Shown: positions 35,401-47,400 of the stretch, piece after piece
Position numbering within the stretch: position 1 is the first letter of the stretch
Layout: each line of letters begins with the position of its first letter
Origin: Siniperca chuatsi
Taxonomy: Eukaryota > Chordata > Actinopteri > Centrarchiformes > Sinipercidae
Direction of reading: 5' to 3'
Length of the DNA: 64,000 nt
Assembly (NCBI RefSeq): GCF_020085105.1
Contig: NC_058050.1
Location: 30,770,590-30,834,589, forward strand
Notes under the pieces: generated by a model
Databases searched by the model: none
What the model was told of the DNA's origin: nothing
Seen by the model: only the letters and a program-made list of their open reading frames with translations
Program-made: the position numbers and the translations under genes

Positions 35401-38400
35401 TGTTAAGGGCCATGGCCTTTTGGATCAGGTCTACTCATCCTTTCAGACTGCATCTGACTGTCCTGGGGTCCCTTTAGGATTGGGTCTCTTTTTTTGAAAA
35501 TCAACTTTATGTACTTCAAGTAGGTTTTCCACAGGTCTGTTTTGATTGGGTCGAAAAGTTTGGACCAGTGAAGATCTTTAGGTGAAACCAGTTTGGAAGT
35601 GCCTTAAGCTGCATTTCCTCTAAGACACTCCAATTATCTCTGAATAAACAAAAAACATTTTTTGGCATTTGGAAGTACTGGAGAAACAGAACAGTGGAAA
35701 ACAAATATGTAAAACAGGAAACAGAATGAAACTGAAGAATAGAAAATTACATTTCAGAAAACACGACATTTGCATGTGTTTTCTAAAATGTGCAATAATT
35801 GACTATTGGTTTCACACGTGAAATGAACCCCAGTCTCCTGTGTGAAAGTCTTGTGTTTGAATCGTCCATCCACCCCCGAAATCCTCCTTTAAACTCCATT
35901 CGTCCTTTGAAAGTCATGCTTGGTGTCACAAAAGAAATTCATGTCCATGCACGCAAATCTATAGATGCAATTTTGTGACTATTTCATCAACTGCTGTGAT
36001 ACTGGGTTGTACCACACCCAGCGTCACTGATGGGTGTGTCAGAGTACACCTGTACATCACCACAACAAGGTGAGAAATTAAACAACTGGAGGTCAGCAAA
36101 AACAAGAATTGTCATGACCCTGTAACCTGAGTATTTTTATGAGCAATTCTTAACATCTTAGCGTTTTGAAATAGGTAATGAACTCAAGATAGCTGCAGGG
36201 TCTGCTGCTTTACACAGTATAACTGTGGTGGATAGTAACAGGTTTTGTGGGAAATGTGGTCTCAATATAGAAAAACACTTGTTCCAATAGTTCCACAGGT
36301 GTGAGAAAGAGGCTGCCAATTGTCTCAATGTGTTTATGGTAAGTATACCAAGGAATCATATTTAATGTGACAATGATCTGTCAAAATGAACAGCCAAAAC
36401 CTAACCCTCAGCTGTTATCTGAATCTAACCTTACCCCTAATCCTAGCTGCCTGTAACCCTAAACCTTAATCCACACCCTAAAATTACCCCATGTGGACCT
36501 TATAAATACAACACAAGAGCATACAAATACACAAACAAACAATCATGTATGTGAATACCTCCCAGGGTTGCACTGTGCCTGGTGTTTTGCAGTCTCTGCT
36601 CCTGCAGATAGACGCCACAGCCTGAGCAATAGCGCTCACAGCCATCTCAACACTGAAGATAGTGTCAGTGTCAGTGTGTTCTCTGAGGGTGTTCACAGCT
36701 TTAGACACTAGCTCAGTGTCTCCAGAAACTTTACTAGCATTTAGCTGCATGTAGAACTCCTGCATGAAGGAGTTATTCCCGTGTAGTCATGCCCAGCTGC
36801 CTCCAGCCTGCTCAGGTACTCACTGAATGATAACAGGTCTCCACTTTTGAAGGTGAAGCCCACAACGTGTCCTATGTCCTCCAGAGTTAAGTTTCCTTTC
36901 ACAGAGGTGGAGGAGGACCAGCTGTCACTGGCCACCCAGACTCTTCTCATTGACTCCATGTTCTGTCCTGCTGTCAGCGTCTGATTCTTAAGCTCCTGGT
37001 AAAGGTACATCATGTGAGTCGGCTTGGCAAATGACACGATCACCTGTACCTTGGGATTCTTGTAGATGGTTTTAGCAGTCTGCTTGATAGCGGAGAAGAC
37101 TTCCTGACCGGTTACAGATTGAGGTAGGATTGATTTGAAGGACACACAGATCCCATTTTCAGAAGCCTGGGACACAAATTGGTCAAGGGCTGATTGGCCG
37201 TAATTTCCATCTGTGGAAACTATTCCCACCCAGTTCCAGCCGAAGGCACTGAGCAGACTGACCATGGCAGCTGTCTGATGTTCGTCACTAGGAATGGTCC
37301 TCATGAAGGCAGGGAAGCGGCTCTTATCACTCAGAATGACAGCGGTTGATGAATAACTGATCTGGAGAAAAGTAAAGCAATGATGTTATTTTCGTAGATG
37401 TGTCATTTCCAGTTGAATGGCCAAGCACATAAAAACCATGAAAACAGGGGAACCTGATGGCCTAAGGGTTAAGGCGCCAATTATGAGTCATAAACCCTTA
37501 AGACTGAGTCCTTACTGCAGTGGCCTGGGTTCGATTCCAACCCGGGGCCCTTGGCTGCATGTCCTTTCTTGTCTCTAGCTGTCACTGTCCAATATAGGCA
37601 AAATGCCCAAAAAAGAATTTTAAAAACATGTCCAACAGTCCAAAGCCCACTAGTGGACACAAAAAGCTGCAATGTTTACGGCCCAGTTTTGCCAGATGTG
37701 CAACAATTATCAGCCTGATTATTCATTGTATGCTAACTATGTCAATAATGTATTATGGAAAACTGACCCTGGATCTGCCAGAAATGATCACATCACATCT
37801 CATCTATGGTTTAGTGGTAGAGTGGGTCGTCCAGTAATTGGAAGAGCTGCAGTTCGATCCCCAGCTTCCCCAAACCCGCACGTGTCCTTGGGAAAGATAC
37901 TGAACCCCTTGATTCAATGCAGTTAAATGCCAAAGCAGGAATTAATAACCAATAAACACCCTGATCGTCTACTTTGGAGACACACTTTTAGTCTGTTTTC
38001 AGTCTCTCTCCACCTCTCCTTGTCTCCTTTGCAACATCCCTTCAGACATCACAGTCACGCAATAGCAGACTACATAGAACAGCACTGCGACTGTGCTGTT
38101 GTCTCATCAAGGATGAAACTTTGTCACAAGGATGTCACTTTTTAAGTTAGTGAGTTAGTTGGAAACACAAACAGGAATGCACAAAGGGACTTTTAGCTCC
38201 TGATTTTGGTGCCTGTTCCTTGGTCAAAAGGAGCTGAGTGGCTTGAGAGGACCAACCATTTACTTTTATTTAGATTGTGATTGGATCACAGTCCTTCCTC
38301 ATTGCACCTAGAGTGTGATCACACCTGGGTTTCTGTCTATGTAAGTACAAAGAGTTAGTTATTTGATCACATAAAACACACCTTAAAAATGGAGTTCACA

Positions 38401-41400
38401 TCAACTAATGAGTCTGACTCAGACTCTTAACCAGAGCATGGCTATTAGTCATTGTGCATGTAAAGGCATCCAGTGACAGTGACATCCAGTGTGTGTATGG
38501 AGGGGAGTGTCTTGCCTGTGTTATTAGAGTAGTAGTTCTCAGTACAGTTGATGCACTCATAACAACAAGTGTGTTGACCCTCAGCTGTTTTCTTGAACTC
38601 TCCAGGGATGCAGCTATTGGAGCATTTTGAGATGATGTGCTGAGGAAAGCAGGGAGAGACCATGATTATAGACCATTCATTACTCTATTTTATAGTTTGT
38701 GGCTTATTTTTCTTGTAGTGTTTTTAAATTAAATGTATTGTATTTTACTGCATTCTACACAACTTATTCTTTTAAGAAGACTCTTACTGGATATACTGTG
38801 TATTTAAACCGAGGTCCTATTTTTAGTATTCCTTAAGTCAGCTTTAATGGTCTGAATGTTTTCAGTAAACACACACCGCAGTATGTGTGTGTGGGTCTCT
38901 GTGTGTGTCTACAAAATAACATAAAGGCAGCAGAATGAGGGCCTACCTTCAGCTCCTTGAACTGTTGGGTGGTGCTGTAGTTGGTGTGGGTGAAGTTGTT
39001 GTTGTGTGGGTGGTACTCAGCCACAACATCATGGACATGGATGTTCCCTTCACCTGACCTCCACATTGTCACATCGTAGCCCAGGTTGATGTCTCCTCTG
39101 CTGTCAAACCTATAGCTCTTTTCTCTAAGTTTAAACTCCTGCATGCACAGAGCTTTCAGCACCTACAGGACATGAGGCATTTCATTTATCAAGTCAGTAC
39201 CTTGGATAAGTCTGTTAAACCACACTATTTACAGGGACACTACTGTACTCTTTTGTATTTGCTGTATGCATGACTATACTTGAGAAGACCATCTGTTATT
39301 TGCATTCAGTACCCATCCTCTAGCTTAACCTTACAGTGCTGCATAGCTGCATATTCATCATCGATAGATTATTACCACAATGATTTTGACACAGTAATTA
39401 TTATAAACAAACAAGGCCGTCACTGAGAAGATGTGGGCATTGTTTTGGCTCAGTCTGCAGGATTACTTTACAGCACACAACAGGAAGAAGGAGCTGTTCC
39501 TCCAGAGGAAACACAGTTTTAGCTATTTTAGGTGGTGAAAGGAATGAAAATTATTCTGACCTTGTTAATCTCATATAGTAACAGAGACCCGACCTTGGAC
39601 TCAAGCCAGGCCTGGTCCAAATTTAAGTATACTCAGTCTAATTGGGTCAGGTACAGTCTTGTTGTATTGCCAGTAGGAAAAGCACAAGTGTAAATGATCA
39701 AATGAATGATGGCTCAATTCCATGTAGCTGCTTTATTTTCAGGGTCCTAGTATTGTTCATGGAAAAGGACTAACATCATAAGATAAATTGTGTTTTTGAG
39801 GCAGACAGAGATTGTTAACTATGAAGTGCAGGTAAAATGGCATGTATTGCTGCTTTTTTCCATTTAAAAATTGGTGTCAAAAAGTTTTGATGTTCTCTCT
39901 CTATTTGGGACTGTTAAGGGCCATGGCCTTTTGGATCAGGTCTACTCATCCTTTCAGACTGCATCTGACTGTCCTGGGGTCCCTTTAGGATTGGGTCTCT
40001 TTTTGAAAATCAACTTTATGTACTTCAAGTAGGTTTTCCACAGGTCTGTTTTGATTGGGTCGAAAAGTTTGGACCAGTGAAGATCTTTAGGTGAAACCAG
40101 TTTGGAAGTGCCTTAAGCTGCATTTCCTCTAAGACACTCCAATTATCTCTGAATAAACAAAAAACATTTTTTGGCATTTGGAAGTACTGGAGAAACAGAA
40201 CAGTGGAAAACAAATATGTAAAACAGGAAACAGAATGAAACTGAAGAATAGAAAATTACATTTCAGAAAACACGACATTTGCATGTGTTTTCTAAAATGT
40301 GCAATAATTGACTATTGGTTTCACACGTGAAATGAACCCCAGTCTCCTGTGTGAAAGTCTTGTGTTTGAATCGTCCATCCACCCCGAAATCCTCCTTTAA
40401 ACTCCATTCGTCCTTTGAAAGTCATGCTTGGTGTCACAAAAGAAATTCATGTCCATGCACGCAAATCTATAGATGCAATTTTGTGACTATTTCATCAACT
40501 GCTGTGATACTGGGTTGTACCACACCCAGCGTCACTGATGGGTGTGTCAGAGTACACCTGTACATCACCACAACAAGGTGAGAAATTAAACAACTGGAGG
40601 TCAGCAAAAACAAGAATTGTCATGACCCTGTAACCTGAGTATTTTTATGAGCAATTCTTAACATCTTAGCGTTTTGAAATAGGTAATGAACTCAAGATAG
40701 CTGCAGGGTCTGCTGCTTTACACAGTATAACTGTGGTGGATAGTAACAGGTTTTGTGGGAAATGTGGTCTCAATATAGAAAAACACTTGTTCCAATAGTT
40801 CCACAGGTGTGAGAAAGAGGCTGCCAATTGTCTCAATGTGTTTATGGTAAGTATACCAAGGAATCATATTTAATGTGACAATGATCTGTCAAAATGAACA
40901 GCCAAAACCTAACCCTCAGCTGTTATCTGAATCTAACCTTACCCCTAATCCTAGCTGCCTGTAACCCTAAACCTTAATCCACACCCTAAAATTACCCCAT
41001 GTGGACCTTATAAATACAACACAAGAGCATACAAATACACAAACAAACAATCATGTATGTGAATACCTCCCAGGGTTGCACTGTGCCTGGTGTTTTGCAG
41101 TCTCTGCTCCTGCAGATAGACGCCACAGCCTGAGCAATAGCGCTCACAGCCATCTCAACACTGAAGATAGTGTCAGTGTCAGTGTGTTCTCTGAGGGTGT
41201 TCACAGCTTTAGACACTAGCTCAGTGTCTCCAGAAACTTTACTAGCATTTAGCTGCATGTAGAACTCCTGCATGAAGGAGTTATTCCCCGTGTAGTCATG
41301 CCCAGCTGCCTCCAGCCTGCTCAGGTACTCACTGAATGATAACAGGTCTCCACTTTTGAAGGTGAAGCCCACAACGTGTCCTATGTCCTCCAGAGTTAAG

Positions 41401-44400
41401 TTTCCTTTCACAGAGGTGGAGGAGGACCAGCTGTCACTGGCCACCCAGACTCTTCTCATTGACTCCATGTTCTGTCCTGCTGTCAGCGTCTGATTCTTAA
41501 GCTCCTGGTAAAGGTACATCATGTGAGTCGGCTTGGCAAATGACACGATCACCTGTACCTTGGGATTCTTGTAGATGGTTTTAGCAGTCTGCTTGATAGC
41601 GGAGAAGACTTCCTGACCGGTTACAGATTGAGGTAGGATTGATTTGAAGGACACACAGATCCCATTTTCAGAAGCCTGGGACACAAATTGGTCAAGGGCT
41701 GATTGGCCGTAATTTCCATCTGTGGAAACTATTCCCACCCAGTTCCAGCCGAAGGCACTGAGCAGACTGACCATGGCAGCTGTCTGATGTTCGTCACTAG
41801 GAATGGTCCTCATGAAGGCAGGGAAGCGGCTCTTATCACTCAGAATGACAGCGGTTGATGAATAACTGATCTGGAGAAAAGTAAAGCAATGATGTTATTT
41901 TCGTAGATGTGTCATTTCCAGTTGAATGGCCAAGCACATAAAAACCATGAAAACAGGGGAACCTGATGGCCTAAGGGTTAAGGCGCCAATTATGAGTCAT
42001 AAACCCTTAAGACTGAGTCCTTACTGCAGTGGCCTGGGTTCGATTCCAACCGGGGCCCTTGGCTGCATGTCCTTTCTTGTCTCTAGCTGTCACTGTCCAA
42101 TATAGGCAAAATGCCCAAAAAAGAATTTTAAAAACATGTCCAACAGTCCAAAGCCCACTAGTGGACACAAAAAGCTGCAATGTTTACGGCCCAGTTTTGC
42201 CAGATGTGCAACAATTATCAGCCTGATTATTCATTGTATGCTAACTATGTCAATAATGTATTATGGAAAACTGACCCTGGATCTGCCAGAAATGATCACA
42301 TCACATCTCATCTATGGTTTAGTGGTAGAGTGGGTCGTCCAGTAATTGGAAGAGCTGCAGTTCGATCCCCAGCTTCCCCAAACCCGCACGTGTCCTTGGG
42401 AAAGATACTGAACCCCAAATTGCGTGTCCTGTGTGTGAGTGTGTGTGAATGATGAGTTTCTTTCTGATGAGCTGATGCACCGTGCATGGCAGCCTCTGCC
42501 ATCAGTGTGTGAATGGGGTGAAGTGCTTGGAGTGGTCGGAAGACTAGAAAGGCACTAGTCTATATAAATGCAGTCCATTTACCATCGCTGCTGACATGAC
42601 ATCTCTCTTGAGTTGCAACTTACAACCTCTGATAAACTCTTTGTGACTGTGTTTGTATGTTTTAAGTGTCGAACCCATGTATTATGAACTGCAGCACAAC
42701 GTTTGGCACAAATTCATACAGTACACATCACAAACTCAGTTCTGGTCATGCTGGTACATTTTTCTCCTAAAATACAATTCTGCAGTCTTCATGCCATTAT
42801 TTGGTTTTCGGCACCTGTAAACACTGATACAGCCCATGATGCAAAACAGTTGGACCGAAGATTTTAACGACCCCACACATGTCCTATATGACTACTTTAA
42901 GCTGATGCCATCGGGAATGCGTTTTAGATTGTCTGTATGTAAAACAAATAGAAGGTCAGTTTACCCTGTGTATAGTCTGCACTTGCACCTTTTGACATTT
43001 TTTGACATAATACGTGCCTTTGTGGTGTTGGACTGGCCACTGCCATTAATCCTTGTGTGCTGAAACTGTGTACCGTTTACAAGCTCGCTTGCCTCAAATT
43101 TCCCCTTGAGAGACAAAAATATTTTGAATTTAATTGAATTTTGTTAGATCATAAAAGCAGAGGCTAAAATGTAAAGTTTGTCCTGAGGGTGACACATTCA
43201 AATAAAAAAATTAAATCAAAAGACCTTTTTCAAAGCAGACATTTTGACATGGAAGGGTACAAATGTTACTAACGTTGGGATTCAGGTAGGGCAGGTTTGG
43301 TTATTACCAAAAAGATCAAATATATTTATGAATATTAATAAATACAATTATTAATATGGATTCATAATTATGGAGCACCACCCTGGGATCAGGGACCATT
43401 AACCAAACATGAAAAAAAGGCTCAAAGGTGGTTGTCCACCTGAAAATGCTGATATTTAAAGTACTATCTTACATTAATAATAGTGGTCAGTTCCATTGAA
43501 GTATCCCAAAAAGCCACGTCACTGAGCCAGCAGCCACAATATCAGAGCACTGAAAGTGGGACACCCAAGTGGAACGCAGTCTTTATTAAGGTTATTAATT
43601 ACATGTGTGCTTTTCTTGCTATGACATATTTGACCTGTCCCCTTTCCTGTAACAACTTGTGGATCATTTGCACTTACTCCATACTGTGATTTGTCTTATA
43701 CTACAATGACTCATGACGGTTGCCATGATTATTTAACTGTAGTGAACGACAGACGTAGTTGTTTTCGAATTGCCTACTGTATATGGCTCACTAATGTATG
43801 TTAATATCTGTACAAATGTCTTCTTGTGTAATATGTATATAGATGTGTGAGTGTATGTATACTCTGGTTTGGTTGATGCACCTATCAGATTTAATGTTGG
43901 GCCTTAGAAGATTTTCAGTAGGGCAACTCTGAAGATACCTATCTAATTAAAGGCAGCCACTTGACACACCTGTTGATGATGAACTGTCATTCATTGTTGG
44001 TGACAAGTTAAAAAGACTCAATCCTGAAGCTGAATGTTTGTCATATGATGTTATTGTGGCTTTAATAATTTTTTTCTTTTTACAGTGTACGGCCAGAAAA
44101 AGGTCAAGGAGGCCAGCTTTGAACAGGCACAGGGGTTCCTTCTCCCCCACATAAATGACCACTTGTGTAAATGACCAAAGTTGCATACATAGATCACATG
44201 GTGACTCCTGAGACTCCCCTCGCGGAATGAAGACCTTGAGATGTGTTTAAAAGCTAGTAGTGGACCTTTGAGCTTGGATGATTTTGTTACATATACTGCT
44301 CCTAAAAGTCAAGCTCAGATGGTGGTTCCTCCACAAAAGACCATGAACATGCATACTAAAGTTAACCTTTAATTAAAAAAGGTTTTATGTTGCTCTGGAC

Positions 44401-47400
44401 CAACGTTTTGGATGGACAGACCGATCAAACAACCAACATCTGGCTCTGCTGCCAGGATGGCAAAGTATGTTTGACATTTTTTTCATTTTTATAAATAATT
44501 CAAAAGTGATGTGTGTATCTGTATGAATATCTAGATTTTCTATATGTTATAGGTCTATATGTTAATACCAAAATAAACGTGTACAGTTCCTAATTGTACA
44601 CTTCATCACAGGGTCAGAGAACTGTTTATATATGAAAAATTCTACACACCTACGCAGATGTTAAGGTGCCAATAATACAAGAGGTATTTCTTTCTGTGTT
44701 CACTGTCCAGTCTGAGAGGATGCAATTGTTCATGTTCCTGCTCATCTGTGGTGCCTCACCTTAAAACTGTCCTAGCCTGTGTTATGTAATTACACAGTCA
44801 GTCATGCATCAGCATACAATTTATGATCATAAAAGGTCCAGCTGACATTTATCAGCTGCCAATGCAAACCTGTTCTGCTGCTTCAGTTCCCTGTAACAGT
44901 CAACGCTGTGTCCATCAGTCCTGCCACAGATGCTGGACTACCTGCTCCCTCACTGAGTCAACAGCATTTTCCTTTTTCACTACTTACTTGAGGAATCATC
45001 TTGAGAGTCAGTTGCCTCGCGATAGCGATGGACGTTTCAGAGTTAGAGGCCCCTATAACAGCCATGACTGGCTGGCCACAGGTGGAGGTGTTGCTTCCTG
45101 CGTGGCAGTCGGCCTGCTGGGTGAAGTCTGCTGTGGCCCTCAGAGCTGTGCTGACATCGGAGCAGGAGTCCAGGATCCGGTAGCCCAGAGTGATGTTAAC
45201 ATCAGCCAGCAGAGGGGATTTATTCACCATCTCTATAGCATTGATCATAGCCAGCACCTTCACTAGGCCTCTGTCTTCAAACCTGTGTGACTAGTATAGT
45301 GTCATCATCAAATAATAAATACAGTACAGATGTGATAGACTGAGAGTGAAGTATTTCAATTTCAAGACTACTATGACTTTCTAATAAAAATCAAGTTACT
45401 AATAAAAATAATTTTCTTTCTTCTTTTTTTTCTTTTCCTTCAAATCTCTAAATAAGAGAACTGAATTATTCTAAAATAGTATCCCACACCCAGTCCGTCT
45501 GTGTGTTGTCATCATTATTAGTCAAACCTATATACTGTAGATGCAAGGAGAACATTTTGTCTTCCCACTAGTTTCATTTTGTAAAGCAAGATGACATCTT
45601 GAAGAGAATAACATCGGTGGTGGAATGTAACTAAGTACATTAACTCAAGTATTGTATTAAGTATAATATTGGTACAAGGAAACAAGACGCGAAGTTGGAG
45701 AAAAAGGGGGTAACAATGTAGGAACTCAAGAAGAAAGAATCTATACTGTAAGCATTTGTTAACTAATGGGTTCCTATTCTAATATTACGGGCACATGAGC
45801 CTGACCACCCTTGATAGCTGCACACAAGTCATGAACGAGAGTCCACCATCAATGTTTGCTGGTGAAGTGAGTGGCAGCTGAGACTGTCTTCCATGGAGCT
45901 GTTGTTAAGGGAAGTTATAGAGATGTTTTGCATAGCTATTGCCTGTGGCATTAGGTCTGCTAGGTTTTGGATACAAGTAAAAATTGTTTGAAGTTCATAA
46001 AAAAGCGTTTCTACTTACTGTACAATGAACAATTGTGTAACAACAGGGCCTCTGAAGTCCCCTGTTAGTACAATGTTGTACCCCATAAGTAGACCTACTT
46101 TACAACATACACAGTGACATATATGCTATAGGCCTACAGTATGTCCCTGACAATACTCTTTTCCCTGGACCTCTGTTTGTTCCAAAGTAAATACGGTAAC
46201 ACTTTATTTAAAGGTGGGTGCATAACCATGATATGACACCTGTCGTGAACATGAAAGAGTCTTTATGAAAGTTTATGACTGTGGTCATTAATTGTCATTC
46301 GGTCAATAATGTCACTTTTAATGCAAAGTTGGCATTGTTTGAGATGTCTTTGTTATGACAACTTGACATTAACCAAGAAAACATAACCTGTCATAATCAT
46401 CCCACAACAGGCCTAATTATCAAACTTAAAGAAACTATTTAGCTTCATGTGTTAACATTACATTATACAACAAGTAGATCCGACCAAGCAATTTGATTGG
46501 TCAACTAGACATTTAGAACATGCTCAAGGTTATGTTTTCTTGGTTAATGTCAGGTTGTCATAACAAAGGCTGTATTCGAAACCGCCTACTATACCAGCAA
46601 TGCGTACTGATTTGGCCAGAATGTAGTAAAGTATAAATTCTTAGAAGTTCCAACATTGTTACCCCCTTATATCCCCTCATTCTGTCACTTTCAGCAGGTA
46701 TTTCTGCCTCCGGAGCTGCAGAGTCTGGATCTATGATTACGGTCTAGACCTGCTCTATAGGAAAAGTGCAATGAGATAACTTCTGTTATGAATTGGTGCT
46801 GTATAAATAAAACTGACCTGAAAAATTTAATTTAATTTAATTATTCCCTAACTTCACATTTTGTTCCCTTGTACCTACATGTATGTATCAGTATGTACTG
46901 CACTGGTACACCGTAAATTGGGAAGAATTACGCTGTACATTGTGGGCCGTCATCTAAAGCATTACCAAATAGTCTATTGTCCGGTGTACCCAGGAACACC
47001 GTTGCACATTTACAACGAGTACATAAAACACTGCTGCTAGAATATAACCCCGGACCGGGAGGACAGACCACATCAGTCCAGTTTTCAAATCCTTGCACTG
47101 GCAACCTGTGTCTTTTAGAATAATGGTAAATGCATATACAGCGCTTTTGCCTTGCCATGCAAGGTGCCAACTGCTCATCAGGAGCAATTAGGGGTTCAGT
47201 GTCTTGCTCAAGGACACTTCGACGCTATCTGGAGGAGCCAGGGATTGAACCTCGAACCTTCCGATTACTAGACGGCCGCTCTTACTCTTAAATGTCTTCA
47301 TGGTTTGATCAGAAGATGTGATCTATATTATACTAATTTTATATAAATTTGGTTTCTATACTTTTACTTTTGTAGAATTTTGAATGGAGGACTTTTACTT

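Larger units (their letters stand above)
33389..37908. repeat. Tandem duplication D4, copy 1 (4,520 bp): gprc6a exons 3a-5a
   Basis: Starts 'ttgattcaatgcagttaaat' and ends in the middle of a SINE at 'gatactgaacccc'. It is followed immediately by copy 2, and all exons and introns match in order. The differences I see are mostly one-base indels in homopolymers. Confidence 0.92.
37909..42416. repeat. Tandem duplication D4, copy 2 (4,508 bp): gprc6a exons 3b-5b
   Basis: Direct repeat of 33389-37908. Here the SINE continues past 42416 into its complete 3' part, so this copy keeps the original right-hand flank, while copy 1 keeps the original left-hand flank. Confidence 0.92.

Noticed and set aside
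36400..36480. CCCTAA-like stretches ('cctaaccctc', 'aaccctaaac') as telomeric repeat
   Set aside because: Only isolated degenerate units over about 80 bp, repeated at about 40910-40990 because of D4; too short and irregular for an interstitial telomere.
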